Shown piece after piece: positions 11,548 through 21,506 of a stretch of DNA of 34,814 nucleotides (the stretch's first letter is position 1; each line of letters starts with the position of its first letter). The stretch is from the NCBI GenBank assembly GCA_001017865.1, contig LATQ01000001.1:895687-930500 (forward strand). The letters are read 5' to 3'. Under the pieces are notes generated by a model, which saw only the letters and a list, made by a program, of their open reading frames with translations, had not been told where the DNA came from and ran no database searches. Made by a program: the position numbers and the translations under genes. Source of the stretch: Rhodococcus sp. IITR03. GTDB taxonomy: Bacteria; Actinomycetota; Actinomycetes; Mycobacteriales; Mycobacteriaceae.

Positions 11548-12042
11548 ATGACCACGACCGCTTCGAACTCCGTGTCCCATCCCCCTGCACCGGAATTCGA
11601 CGCAGTGGTCCTCGGACGCTCCTTCGCCTCCCAGCGGGTCTCGGCCCGGTTGCGCGACGAGCTACGGCTGGCGGTCCACGAGATCGGCACCGCGAGCGCC
11701 GTCCGCTACGACGACATCGACCATCGGTGGGAGATCCTCATCGGTGGCACCGTCGTCGGCCGAGCGAAGTTCGTCGTCGACGGACACGGCGGTCTCACAT
11801 TGCAGGGCCGAGACGGCGCCGCGCTCGAGCGCGATGCCCTGACGGTGCACGGATTCCCGAATCTGTTCCGCCCCATCGTCGGTACGCGCACGGACCCCGT
11901 CGGGTACACGGTGTCCTGCATCGAGTACATGCGCAGCAACGGCCTGGACTACGTCGAGCGGCGGCTGCGGACGCCGGTCGCGGACGACGACTTCCCCGAG
12001 TTGTCGTTCGATCGGCCCACCCCGATCCTCTGGTTCGGCTGA
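11548..12042 (+). CDS. Protein of unknown function downstream of pheA1
   Basis: I do not recognise this 164-residue protein. The frame is intact and has clear actinobacterial codon use; GAAGGAGC precedes the ATG at 11548. It is soluble-looking, with no signal peptide, membrane segment or obvious Cys/His metal motif. Notable segments are DHRWEILIGGTVVGRAKFVVDG (strand-rich), GFPNLFRPIVGTRTDPVGY and a C-terminal PTPILWFG. It lies 92 bases after pheA1 on the same strand and ends before a strong hairpin, so it is likely the last gene of the phenol operon. It might assist the hydroxylase or bind an aromatic, but that is only context. Confidence 0.75.
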   Translation: MTTTASNSVSHPPAPEFDAVVLGRSFASQRVSARLRDELRLAVHEIGTASAVRYDDIDHRWEILIGGTVVGRAKFVVDGHGGLTLQGRDGAALERDALTVHGFPNLFRPIVGTRTDPVGYTVSCIEYMRSNGLDYVERRLRTPVADDDFPELSFDRPTPILWFG

Positions 12043-12064
12043 GCAGTTCGGGGAGGACGCACGA

Positions 12065-12094
12065 GCGGGTGACGACCACGAGGTCGTCACCCGC
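12065..12094. terminator. Strong hairpin between convergent genes
   Basis: A 13-bp perfect stem (GCGGGTGACGACC 12065-12077, GGTCGTCACCCGC 12082-12094) with an ACGA loop, placed between the stop of the unknown gene (12042) and the stop of the convergent AraC gene (12121). Position and strength fit a two-way terminator, though the T-run is lacking. Confidence 0.65.
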
Positions 12095-12120
12095 CTGCGT
12101 GCGTCCGTGTCCGCATGCGC

Positions 12121-13117
12121 TCACCCCCTCAGGACCTCCGTGGGGGTGACGCCGTACCGCTTCCGGAAGGCGGCGGCGAAACGTCCCGGATGGCTGAAAC
12201 CCCACCGAAAAGCTACATCTGCCACCGTTGTTCCCCCGGCAGCGAGATCCGCGTGGCGCGATCGAGCCGGATGTCGCGCAGGCACGCGGACGGACTGCTG
12301 CCCACGTACTCGGAGAATGCCTCCTGCAACCTGCGCACGCTCGTCCCGGCGATCTCCGCCATGTCGGCTGCCGTCCAGACGCGACCCGGATCCTCCTGCA
12401 GAGCGTTCAACACCCGCCGAACCATGCCCGGGCGGGGTGCCGGTGACACGTCATCGACCGGCGCGACCGCCAGGACGAACGCCGCAGTGACCGCACCGCC
12501 GAGCTGGGCCGACACGAGAGGATTCGAGAGCAGCCGGGTCGGCCCGGCGAGCTGCTCGCTCAGCGATGCCACGAGACGGTGCCATTCCTGCGCCGAGCCT
12601 CGCAGATCGAGGCGGTCCGGGAGTTCGAGGCGCGACCGCAACGGACCACCGAGAATGCGGTCCGCTTCGCGTTCGAGATGATCTCGATCGAACTTGATTC
12701 CGAGGACCGAACATTCGGCATCCCACCGTGTGATGAGCGACGGGGTGTCCGCGCGGAAGACCGTCGCCGAGCCGGGTTCGGAGACGACAGTGCCCGAGCG
12801 CCCCTGCGATTCGAGCCGCCCGCTCAGCGGAATGTTCACCTCGTAGGCACCGGATAATCGCATTCGATCGCGACCTCCGCTCCCCAGCTCATCCGGCCGA
12901 TCGTGACGCCTCCGAGATCGGCCGAGACCAGTTCGAGCTCAGGACGATCCACCTTTCCGAGGTCCGTCAGCCGGTGCGGGAAGTACACGTCCGCCACGAC
13001 GCGCGAGGCGTCGTCCCAGTCCTCGATCTCGCGCACACTCACGCCTTCGAGACTAACCGTTGCCGAGACCTGGATCACATAGTCGCGTGATTCGTCCAGG
13101 GACCGCGCAATGCGCAT
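12121..13117 (-). CDS. AraC-family activator next to gcoAB (paralogue of the PheR-like regulator)
   Basis: Same two-domain layout as the AraC gene at 8072-8997: [12 protein letters not shown] and [21 protein letters not shown] in the sensor domain, then [24 protein letters not shown] and [20 protein letters not shown] in the DNA-binding domain, ending [12 protein letters not shown]. It is divergent from the P450 gene, so it probably activates gcoAB in response to guaiacol or a related aromatic. The frame changes near 12853 (sensor domain) and near 12212 (a G lost in [10 protein letters not shown]). The start is uncertain: the ATG at 13115-13117 has no ribosome site and overlaps the proposed operator, while a GTG at 13034-13036 has GAAGG 7 bases upstream and fits the paralogue's start better. 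Confidence 0.8.
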
Positions 13118-13146
13118 CGACCGGTCGGTCGGCGGACTCGTATGGT
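13082..13146 (+). promoter_or_regulatory. gcoA promoter with putative AraC-type operator
   Basis: GTCGCG (13082-13087), GACCGCGC (13101-13108), ATCG (13116-13119) and TATGGT (13141-13146) as a -10. The first three elements have exactly the spacings found before pheA2, and the -10 is one base further away. The ATG proposed for the divergent AraC gene lies inside this element, which argues for a shorter regulator. Confidence 0.5.
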
Positions 13147-13207
13147 CCTGGCCACGTCAACAACGGTCCGGCCGTCGCCGGACGGCTCCCGACCCGGAGG
13201 TACACCG

Positions 13208-14419
13208 ATGACCAGCACCCTTTCGTGGCTCGACGAGATCACCATGGAAGAACTCGAGCGCAATCCGTACCCGGTCTACGAGCGCTTGCGCGCCGAAGCT
13301 CCGATCGCCTTCGTGCCCGTCCTCGGCGCCTACGTGGCGTCCACGACCGAGGCGTGTCGTGCGGTCGCGGCCGGCGACGACTTCGACGGCATCATCACCC
13401 CCGCCGGTGGCCGCACCTTCGGTCATCCCGCGATCATCGGCGTCAACGGCGATATCCACCGCGACCTGCGGTCGATGGTCGAACCCGCCCTCCAGCCCGC
13501 CGAAGTGGACCGCTGGATCGAAGATCTCGTCCGCCCGATCGCACGACGCTACGTCGAGGCGTTCGAAGCCGACGGCAGGGCCGATCTCGTGGCCCAGTTC
13601 TGCGAGCCCGTGAGCGTGCGGTCGCTCGGGGACCTGCTCGGACTGAAGGATGTCAGTTCGGACAAACTGCGCGAATGGTTCCACAAGCTGTCGGATTCGT
13701 TCACCAACGCAGCGATGGACGAGGACGGAAACTTCCTGAGCCAGGAACGTTTCGACGAGGGCGACCGCGCCAAGGACGAGATCCGCTCCGTCGTCGATCC
13801 GCTGATCGACCACTGGATCGAGCATCCCGACGACAGCGCCATCTCGCACTGGCTGCACGACGGGATGCCCGAGGGACAGACGCGGGATCGCGACTACATC
13901 TACCCGACGCTGTACGTCTTCCTCCTCGGTGCCATGCAGGAACCGGGACACGCCATGAGTTCCACTCTGGCCGGCCTGTTCACCCGCCCCGAACAGTTCG
14001 AGGCCGTGGTGGACGAGCCGGGACTCATCCCCCGCGCGATCTCCGAAGGGATGCGCTGGACCTCGCCGATCTGGTCCGGCACCGCACGTATCGCCAAGCG
14101 CGACACCGTCGTGTCGGGAATCGAGATCAGCGAGGGTTCGGTGGTGATGCTGTCCTACGGGTCGGCGAACCACGACATCGACGTGTTCGACGCCCCCAGC
14201 TGCTACGACCTGAGCCGTCCGCCGCTCCCGCACCTCGCCTTCGGTGCCGGCAAGCATGCCTGCGCGGGAATCTACTTCGCGAACAACGTGAGCCGCATCG
14301 GTCTCGAAGAGCTGCTCGAGACCATCCCCAATCTCGAACGGGACACCTCCGAGGACGTCGAGTTCTGGGGTTGGGGTTTCCGCGGCCCGAAGACCCTGCA
14401 CGCCCGGTGGGAGATCTGA
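13208..14419 (+). CDS. gcoA: Cytochrome P450 GcoA, guaiacol-type aryl-ether O-demethylase (CYP255A family)
   Basis: P450 that removes the O-methyl group of guaiacol (or alkylguaiacols) to give catechol and formaldehyde. The 403-residue frame is intact. The haem Cys is C352 in [15 protein letters not shown]. The I-helix region reads [14 protein letters not shown], without the usual acid-alcohol pair, as recalled for GcoA. The three phenylalanines that shape the GcoA pocket (F75, F169, F395 in Amycolatopsis GcoA) appear here as F71, F165 and F391, and the haem Cys shows the same offset of four. The ATG at 13208 follows CGGAGG. Which ring substituents it prefers (guaiacol or 4-alkylguaiacol) cannot be read from sequence alone. 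The stop is 2 bases before gcoB. Confidence 0.92.
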   Translation: MTSTLSWLDEITMEELERNPYPVYERLRAEAPIAFVPVLGAYVASTTEACRAVAAGDDFDGIITPAGGRTFGHPAIIGVNGDIHRDLRSMVEPALQPAEVDRWIEDLVRPIARRYVEAFEADGRADLVAQFCEPVSVRSLGDLLGLKDVSSDKLREWFHKLSDSFTNAAMDEDGNFLSQERFDEGDRAKDEIRSVVDPLIDHWIEHPDDSAISHWLHDGMPEGQTRDRDYIYPTLYVFLLGAMQEPGHAMSSTLAGLFTRPEQFEAVVDEPGLIPRAISEGMRWTSPIWSGTARIAKRDTVVSGIEISEGSVVMLSYGSANHDIDVFDAPSCYDLSRPPLPHLAFGAGKHACAGIYFANNVSRIGLEELLETIPNLERDTSEDVEFWGWGFRGPKTLHARWEI

Positions 14420-14421
14420 CC

Positions 14422-15412
14422 ATGTCGTACACACTGACCGCGGGCACCGGCGTCGTTCCCTGCGAACCCGGCCGGACGGTGCTGGAAGCGTTTCTGCGCA
14501 ACGGCAACTGGATGCCCAACTCCTGCAACCAGGGCACCTGCGGCACCTGCAAGATCAAGGTCCTCGACGGCGAACTCGATCATCGGAACTCGCCGGAGGA
14601 GACGCTCACCCCCGACGAACTCGCGGACGGATTCGTCCTCGCGTGCCAGGCCACACCGCGCGGCGACGTCGTCTTCGAGACCCCCGCAACGGAGGAATCC
14701 GCCGGCACGCATGTGCTGCGCGACGTCGTCGCCACCGTCACCGAGGTGCGCGACATCGCCGCCGACACGCGCAAGGTGTTGCTCACCGCCGACGAACCAC
14801 TCGAGTTCTCGGCAGGGCAGTACGTGGAGGTGACGGTTCCCGGGACCGAGATCCGCCGGCAGTACTCGCTCGCGAATCCGCCCTCCGAGGCCAAGCAACT
14901 CGAACTGCACATCCGCCGGCAACCCGGTGGAATCGCGAGCGAATGGGTCTTCGAGCGCATCGACGTGGGTGAACGAGTCGCCGTCACCGGCCCGTACGGC
15001 GACTTCACCTTCGATCCGGAGGCACCGGCCCGATCGTCCTGCTCGGCGGTGGGACGGGCCTCGCCCCGCTCGAGGCCATCGTCCGGCAGGCGCTCTCCCT
15101 CGCCCCCGACCGGCAGATCCTCCTCTACCACGGGGTCCGTACCTGCGCGGACCTGTACGACGCCGACTTCCTCCGCGAACTGGAGACCCGCCATCCCGGC
15201 TTCCGCTACGTCACCTGCGTGAGCAGGGAGAGCGGCGGAGACCGCGAAGGCTACGTCACCGACGCATTCCTCGAGGACGTCGCGTCCGCGAAGGAGTTCA
15301 CCGGCTACATCTGTGGATCGGACGCATTCGTGGAAGCATCGGTGAAGGCGTTCAAGCGTCGCCGCATGTCGCCGCGACGCATCCGGCGCGAACGGTTCAC
15401 CCGGCCGGCTGA
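14422..15412 (+). CDS. gcoB: GcoB, three-domain reductase of the P450 O-demethylase
   Basis: NADH-dependent reductase that passes electrons to GcoA. Order: an N-terminal 2Fe-2S ferredoxin domain (CNQGTCGTC, later Cys in FVLACQ), an FAD domain (RQYSLANPP) and an NAD domain ([16 protein letters not shown], then [12 protein letters not shown]). About 331 residues after repair. The frame changes near 15028 (a G lost in [11 protein letters not shown]) and near 15395 (a C lost before the final TPAG and TGA at 15410-15412). The ATG at 14422 follows the gcoA stop by 2 bases, so the two are translationally coupled. Having the ferredoxin domain in the same chain as the reductase is the hallmark of the GcoAB two-component system. 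Confidence 0.9.
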
Positions 15413-15729
15413 GTGCCGTCTCCCCGTACCGCTCGTGCGCCCGCGCTGCTCCGGCACCGCGATGCGCTCGAGCGGTACGGTCGTGTCGAAGGGTCTTTCC
15501 GCCTCCCGCCCCCGAGGGCCTTTCGACCCTCCACCCAGGGGTCCTAGGTATCCCTAGGCATTTGCCTGGTGTGACCGTAGCCACAGGCTGTCATCGTGGA
15601 GATATCGCCGGACACATCGCGTCGAGCCGGACCGGAAACCCGGTCACCACGAATCTTCAGTACAGGCTCGGCCGCGTCGGACACAGCCCCGTCCGTCCCG
15701 GGAACGAAGCCCGATACCTGGAGGATCCC
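15413..15729 (+). promoter_or_regulatory. Gene-free region between gcoB and benA with terminator-like and operator-like repeats
   Basis: No gene is supported in these 317 bases. A 12-bp perfect inverted repeat (CCGTACCGCTCG 15424-15435, CGAGCGGTACGG 15469-15480) with a long loop probably ends gcoAB transcription. Further on, two CCTAGG hexamers sit exactly 10 bp apart (15543-15548, 15553-15558), and the second overlaps the palindrome AGGCATTTGCCT (15556-15567); this is the best candidate for a ben regulator site. TTGCCT (15562-15567) could serve as a -35, but no convincing -10 follows. The benA leader would then be about 130 bases. Confidence 0.5.
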
Positions 15730-17102
15730 ATGACCGACATCGTGGAGCACGTGCGCACTCGCCTCGACGGCGCACTCGTCGAAGACCCGAGCACCGGGCG
15801 GTACCAGATCCGCCGCGACGTCTTCACCGACGAGGAGATCTTCGAACTCGAGATGAAGCACATCTTCGAGGGCAACTGGGTGTACCTCGCCCACGAGAGC
15901 CAGGTCCCGAACGTCGGTGACTACTTCACCACGTACATCGGCCGCCAGCCCGTCGTCATCAGCCGCGACAAGGAAGGCGAGCTGCACTGCCTGATCAACG
16001 CGTGCAGCCACCGCGGTGCGATGCTGTGCCGTCGCAAGACCGACAACCGCACCACCTTCACGTGCCCCTTCCACGGCTGGACGTTCCGCAACAACGGAAA
16101 GCTGCTGAAGGTCAAGGATCCCCGCGACGCCGGCTACCCCGAGCAGTTCAACACCGACGGCAGCCACGACCTGCGGAAGGTCGCTCGTTTCGAGAGCTAC
16201 CGCGGTTTCCTGTTCGGCAGCCTGAATCCCGACGTCAAGTCGCTCGAGGATCACCTCGGCGACACCACGAAGATGATCGACATGCTGGTCGACCAGTCGC
16301 CCGAGGGCCTCGAGGTGCTGCGTGGTTCGTCCACCTACACCTACGACGGCAACTGGAAGCTGCAGGCGGAGAACGGTGCCGACGGCTACCACGTCTCGGC
16401 CACCCACTGGAACTACGCGGCGACCACCGCGCGTCGCACCGCCGGTGAGTCCAGCAACGAGACCAAGGCGATGGATGCCGGCACGTGGGGCAAGCAGGGC
16501 GGCGGCTACTACTCGTTCGACCACGGTCATCTGCTGCTGTGGATGTGGTGGGGCAACCCCGAGGACCGTCCGCTGTACCCGCGCAAGGACGAGCTGGCGA
16601 AGGAGTTCGGCGAGAAGAAGGCCGAGTTCATGGTCGGGGCCTCGCGCAACCTGTGCCTGTACCGAACGTGTACATCATGGACCAGTTCTCTTCGCAGATC
16701 CGGCACTTCCGCCCGATCTCCGTGGACAAGACCGAGGTGACGATCTACTGCATCGCGCCGAAGGGGGAGAGCCCCGAGTCCCGCGCCAACCGGATCCGTC
16801 AGTACGAGGACTTCTTCAACGCGACCGGCATGGCCACCCCGGACGATCTCGAGGAGTTCCGCTCCTGCCAGAAGACCTACCTCGCGACCGCCGCACCCTG
16901 GAACGACATGAGCCGTGGCGCGACCCACATCCTCAACGGACCCGACGAGGTCGCGAAGGATCTCGGGATGACGAAGGTGCTGTCGAGCGGTGTCAAGACC
17001 GAGGACGAAGGCCTGTACCCGATCCAGCACGGCTACTGGCTCGAAACGATGCGCGAGGCCATCGCCGCCGAGAGCTCCGCCGCCGACCCGTCCGCGCTCT
17101 GA
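15730..17102 (+). CDS. benA: Benzoate 1,2-dioxygenase large subunit BenA
   Basis: Alpha subunit of the Rieske ring-hydroxylating dioxygenase that turns benzoate into a cis-diol. Rieske cluster ligands: C92-x-H94 and C112-x2-H115 in [11 protein letters not shown] ... CPFHGWTF. The mononuclear iron region is [16 protein letters not shown] with H221 and H226. Length is about 457 residues. The frame changes near 16663 (a C lost in [12 protein letters not shown]). GGAGG precedes the ATG at 15730. It is the first gene of benABCD, with a 14-base gap to benB. A toluate or anthranilate substrate is possible, but the full ben context favours benzoate. Confidence 0.94.
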
Positions 17103-17116
17103 GAGGACCCGGAATC

Positions 17117-17620
17117 ATGACTGCTGTACGCGAATTCACGCAGACCGACATCGAACAGTTCCTCTACCGCGAGGCCCGGTTGCTCGACGACCGCGAGTTC
17201 GAGCAGTGGCTCGAGTGCTACCACCCCGACGCCGAGTACTGGATGCCGGCCTGGGACGACGCCGGTGCTCTCACCGAGAACCCGCAGACCGAGATCTCGC
17301 TGATCTACTACCCGAACCGTGGTGGCCTCGAGGACCGGGTGTTCCGCATCCGGACCGACCGTTCGTCGGCGACCTCGCTGCCCGAGCCCCGCACGGGACA
17401 CAACATCACGAACGTCGAGATCCTCGAGCGTCGTGGCACCGAGATCGACCTGCGGCACAACTGGTTCTCGTTGTACTTCCGCTACAACACCACCGACACC
17501 TACTTCGGGACCACCTTCCTCACCCTCGACGTCTCGGGCGCACAGCCGGTGATCAAGAAGAAGAAGATCGTCCTGAAGAACGACTACATCCACCACATCG
17601 TCGACGTCTACGTCGTCTAG
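17117..17620 (+). CDS. benB: Benzoate 1,2-dioxygenase small subunit BenB
   Basis: Beta subunit of the dioxygenase hexamer, structural. The 167-residue intact frame shows the family pattern IEQFLYREARLLDDREFEQWLECYHPDAEYWMP and, near the end, KKKIVLKNDYIHHIVDVYVV. A GAGAGGA sequence precedes the ATG at 17117. It sits between benA and benC with short gaps. Confidence 0.95.
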   Translation: MTAVREFTQTDIEQFLYREARLLDDREFEQWLECYHPDAEYWMPAWDDAGALTENPQTEISLIYYPNRGGLEDRVFRIRTDRSSATSLPEPRTGHNITNVEILERRGTEIDLRHNWFSLYFRYNTTDTYFGTTFLTLDVSGAQPVIKKKKIVLKNDYIHHIVDVYVV

Positions 17621-17652
17621 TTCCACCCCGATCACGAAAGGAGGCACGTGCC

Positions 17653-19271
17653 ATGGCTTACCAGGTGGCATTGAGCTTCGAGGACGGGGTCACCCGCTTC
17701 ATCAAGGTCAACCCGAACGAGACCGTCGCCGACGCCTCGTACAAGGCACGCATCAACATTCCGCTCGACTGCCGTGACGGTGCGTGCGGAACCTGCAAGG
17801 CCTTCTGCGAATCGGGCAGCTACGACGGCGGCGACTACATCGAGGACGCTCTCACCGACGAAGAGGCCGAGCAGGGTTACTGCCTGCCGTGCCAGATGAT
17901 GCCGGAATCCGATCTGGTGGTGCAGATCGCGAGCACCTCCGATGTCGCGAAGACCGCGGCTGCGTCGTACACCGCGACCATCACGGATCTGCGCCGCTTC
18001 TCCGAGAGCGTCGTCGGGTTCACCGTCGAGATCGACAACCGCGACGATCTGGTGTTCCTGCCCGGGCAGTACGTCAACATCGGCGTGCCCGGCAGCGACG
18101 ACGGCACCGGCAAGCCCGCGACCCGCTCGTACTCGTTCAGCACCGGTCCGAACGAGAATTCGCTCGCGTTCCTGGTGAAGATCACCGAGGGCGGTCTGAT
18201 GTCCGAGTACCTGCGCGACCGCGCGCAGGTCGGCGACACCCTCGAGTTCACCGGCCCGTTCGGCAGTTTCTTCCTGCGCGAGCGCAAGCGCCCGTCGCTG
18301 CTGCTCGCCGGCGGCACCGGCCTGGCGCCGCTGCTGTCGATCCTGTCGAAGATCGAGGCCGACGGCTCCGACCATCCGGTGCACCTGATCTATGGCGTCA
18401 CCTTCGATCACGACCTCGTCGAACTCGACAAGCTCGAGGAGTACACGAAGAAGCTTCCGAACTTCACGTTCGACTATTGCGTGGCCGACGAGTCGTCGTC
18501 CGCTCCCAACAAGGGATACGTGACGGGCCTGTTCGAGCCGTCGCATCTCAACGACGGCGATGTCGACATCTACCTGTGCGGTCCGCCGCCGATGGTGGAG
18601 GCAGTTCGTAACCACCTGTCGGACAACGGCATCAATCCGACGAACTTCTACTTCGAGAAGTTCAACACGTCCGCGACCCCGGGCGGGGCAACCGCCCCGG
18701 TGGCGACGGACGCGGAGAAGGCCGCTGCCGAGAAGCTGCCGCCGAGACCGGCCGTCCGGTGGTGCTCGAGAACCCCGAGCCCGGCAACTACGAAATCGGT
18801 GAGGAGCATCCGCCCGTCGCCGAGTCCGACGAACAGTTCGATGCCCGTATGGCTCTCGAACTCGGCGTCGTCGAACTGACGATCGGCCGGCTCACCCCCG
18901 AGCAACTCGTCGAGTTCCGCATCCTGGCCGAGGCGTCCGGCGCCTCGGTGGAGGGTGATCACTTCACCGACGCCGCGGCGTTCACCGACACCAACGCGGC
19001 CTTCCACGAGTTCCTCTTCCGTTGCTGCACCAACCCGGTCCTGCTCGAGGCCTACAACAAGCTCGAGGTGACCCGGCTGATGAAGCAGGTTCTGCGCGAC
19101 GCGCAGTGGGTCGAGGAGCACATCGTCGACGAGCACATGAAGATCGTCGAGGCGTTCGAGAAGGGCGACAAGGCCGCCGCGCGCGACCTGATCGTCGTCC
19201 ACTCGCAGCACGCCAAGGAGACGATGCGCCGCGCCATCGCCAGCGGCGCCCCGGCAGGTGCCTCTTCATGA
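17653..19271 (+). CDS. benC: BenC, benzoate dioxygenase reductase fused to a C-terminal FCD-like domain
   Basis: Electron-transfer partner of BenAB. Residues 1-335: a 2Fe-2S ferredoxin (C40, C45, C48 in CRDGACGTC, with CLPC at 77-80), an FAD domain (RSYSFS near 158) and an NAD domain (LLAGGTGLAP near 219, LCGPPPM near 308). The classical BenC ends about here (~340 residues). This one continues through an Ala/Pro/Glu-rich linker (about 338-390) into ~145 residues resembling the FCD domain of GntR regulators: an N-x3-H motif in DTNAAFHEFLF (near 447-451), His in VEEHIVDEHMKIVEAF (near 490-495) and His in VVHSQHAKE (near 517-520). The frame changes near 18740 in the linker (one C lost), so one fused chain of ~539 residues is the simplest reading. 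No HTH is present. The stop overlaps the benD start (ATGA). Confidence 0.88.
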
Positions 19272-20064
19272 CCGAGACGAAGATCTTCCCGGGCCGGTTC
19301 GACGGCCGGTGCCTGACGATCACCGGCGCCGCGCAGGGCATCGGTCTCACGGTGGCGACCCGCATCGCCGCCGAGGGCGGTGAGGTCGTGCTCGTCGACC
19401 GCGCGGACCTCGTCCACGAGGTGGCCGAGCAGCTGCGCGAGGCCGGCGGCAAGGCGCATTCGGTGACGGCGGATCTCGAGACCTTCGAGGGCGCGGAGGA
19501 GGCGATCTCCCACGCCGTCCGCACCACCGGCCGCATCGATGTGCTGATCAACGTCGTCGGCGGCACGATCTGGCCAAGCCGTACGAGCACTATGCGCCGG
19601 AGGAGATCGAGAAGGAGATCCGGCGGTCGCTGTTCCCCACCCTGTGGACGTGCCGCGCCGCCGCTCCCCATCTGATCGAGCGACGCGCCGGCACGATCGT
19701 GAACGTCTCGTCGGTCGCGACCCGCGGCGTCAACCGCGTGCCGTATTCGGCGGCGAAGGGTGGGGTCAACGCGATCACCGCGTCGTTGGCTCTCGAACTC
19801 GCCCCCTACGGGGTCCGCGTGGTGGCGACCGCACCGGGTGGCACCGTCGCTCCCGAGCGGCGGATCGCGCGCGGTCCGTCGCCGCAGTCCGAGCAGGAGA
19901 AGGCCTGGTACCAGCAGATCGTGGACCAGACCGTCGATTCCTCCCTGCTCAAGCGGTACGGCACGCTCGACGAGCAGGCCGCCGCGATCTGTTTCCTGGC
20001 CTCCGAGGAGGCCTCCTACATCACCGGCACGGTTCTCCCCGTCGCCGGAGGCGATCTGGGCTGA
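19268..20064 (+). CDS. benD: Benzoate cis-diol dehydrogenase BenD (SDR family)
   Basis: Oxidises and decarboxylates 1,2-dihydroxy-cyclohexadiene-1-carboxylate to catechol with NAD+. Short-chain dehydrogenase: cofactor loop TGAAQGIGL near residue 20, INVVGG (NAG-like), catalytic VNVSSVATRG with the YSAAKGG Tyr-Lys pair, and a C-terminal SEEASYITGTVLPVAGGDLG. About 265 residues after repair. The frame changes near 19572 (a G lost in GTIWAKPYEHYAPEE). The ATG overlaps the benC stop as ATGA, which indicates tight coupling. Confidence 0.93.
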
Positions 20065-20077
20065 CCGCCCCTCGCTC

Positions 20078-20113
20078 GGCCTCACCGGAGGCGCCAGTCC
20101 CTCCGGTGAGGCC
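20078..20113 (+). terminator. Intrinsic-type terminator between benD and benK
   Basis: A 13-bp perfect stem (GGCCTCACCGGAG 20078-20090, CTCCGGTGAGGCC 20101-20113) followed at once by ACTTTTCTCC. The T-rich tail makes it the most convincing terminator in the window. It may be a partial terminator that sets benK below benABCD, or benK may have its own promoter in the 51 bases after it. Confidence 0.75.
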
Positions 20114-20164
20114 ACTTTTCTCCCCGAATCAGCTTGTGACTCCCCTCACAGACCGGAGCAGCTC

Positions 20165-21506
20165 ATGACCCATGCCACGCAGACCTGGGCCAGTCCACAA
20201 CATCGGCGCAGCGTCGTCTGGATCGTCGCGCTCGCCACCCTCGCGATCATCTTCGACGGCTACGACCTCGTCGTGTACGGCACCGTCCTTCCCACCCTGA
20301 TGGCCGATCCGACCCAGCTCGGGAGATCTCCGCCCAGCAGGGTGGTGCCCTCGGCTCCTACGCCTCATCGGCGTCATGGTCGGTGCACTGCTGACCGGAG
20401 CGTTCGGTGACCGCGTCGGCCGGCGCAAGATGATGTTGATCAACATCGTCTGGTTCTCCGTCGGCATGGGTGCGGCGGCCTTCTCCACGAGCATCACGAT
20501 GTTCGGCGCGCTCCGCTTCTTCACCGGCATCGGCGTCGGCGGTCTCGTCGCCACCGCCGGAGCCGTGGTCGCCGAGTTCGCTCCGCCCAGCAAGCGCAAC
20601 CTGTTCAACGCCATCGTCTACAGCGGTGTCCCCGCCGGCGGTGTGATGGCTTCGCTGCTCGCGATCCTGCTGCGCGACGCCATCGGCTGGCGCGGACTGT
20701 TCCTCATCGGCGCGTTGCCCCTCGTCATCCTGCTTCCACTGGCACTGATGAAGCTTCCCGAGTCGCCGGCCTGGCTGCAGTCGCGGGGACGCTCCGACGA
20801 GGCGCAGCAGGTGTGCGAGAAGTTCGGTTTCCCGCTGCCGTCCGCAGCACCTGTCGCCTCCACCGAGAAGATCGGTTTCGCGGCACTCGCGACCCGCAAG
20901 TACGCCCTCGGTACGGGACTGCTCGGCATGATGAGCTTCGCCGGTCTGCTGCTCACCTACGGCCTCAACACCTGGCTGCCGAAGATCATGGCCGACGCCG
21001 GCTACAACGCCAACGGCTCGCTCGCCTTCCTGCTCGTCCTCAACGGCGGCGCCATCATCGGCGGCCTGCTCGCGTCGAAGGTCGCCGACGGCCGCGGACC
21101 GCAGTCCGTCATCGTCACCACCTTCTTCCTCGCGGCCGTCGCCCTGGTGCTGCTGACCCTCGGTTTCCCGCTGCCGGTGCTGCTCACCGCCGTCGCGATC
21201 GCCGGTACCGGCACGATCGGCACCCAGGTGCTCATCTACGGGTTCGTGTCCAACTACTACGACACCCCGGCTCGCGCCGCAGGTGTCGCATGGTGCGCCG
21301 GCTTCGGTCGCCTGGGCGGCATCGTCGGCCCGGTCATCGGCGGTCTGCTCATCGGTGCAGGCTTCGCGAACAACGTGAACTTCTACATCTTCGCAGGTAT
21401 CGCACTCGCCGGCGGTCTGGTCACCTGGTTCGTGCCCCGTCCGGCCGGCACCGTCTCGCCGGTCCGCAGTTCCGACCGCCCCGCGCCGACTACCGTGGAT
21501 GTGTGA
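20165..21506 (+). CDS. benK: Benzoate MFS transporter BenK
   Basis: Proton-coupled uptake of benzoate, aromatic acid:H+ symporter family, 12 membrane segments expected. Family signs: FDGYDLVVYGTVLPTLM in the first helix (the D-GYD-L-YG pattern), GDRVGRRKMM in the loop between helices 2 and 3, RFFTGIGVGGLVATAGAVVAEF and KLPESPAWL. About 447 residues. The frame changes near 20326 (a G lost in QLGEISAQQ) and near 20370 (a C lost in SYALIGVMVG). The start is the ATG at 20165, next to GGAGCA. The stop overlaps the start of the LuxR gene (GTGA), so the transporter and regulator are coupled. Confidence 0.93.

Noticed and set aside
10073..11590. A 505-codon open frame on the minus strand
   Set aside because: Antisense shadow of pheA1; no family resemblance and a composition typical of GC-driven shadow frames.
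13157..14434. A 425-codon open frame opposite the P450 gene
   Set aside because: Shadow of gcoA, which is supported by its haem and pocket residues.
18759..19271. The FCD-like segment as a separate gene starting at an internal ATG (MVLENPEPG)
   Set aside because: No ribosome site, no HTH, and one base in the linker joins it to BenC in the same way other breaks in the window are repaired. Kept as a fallback until resequenced.
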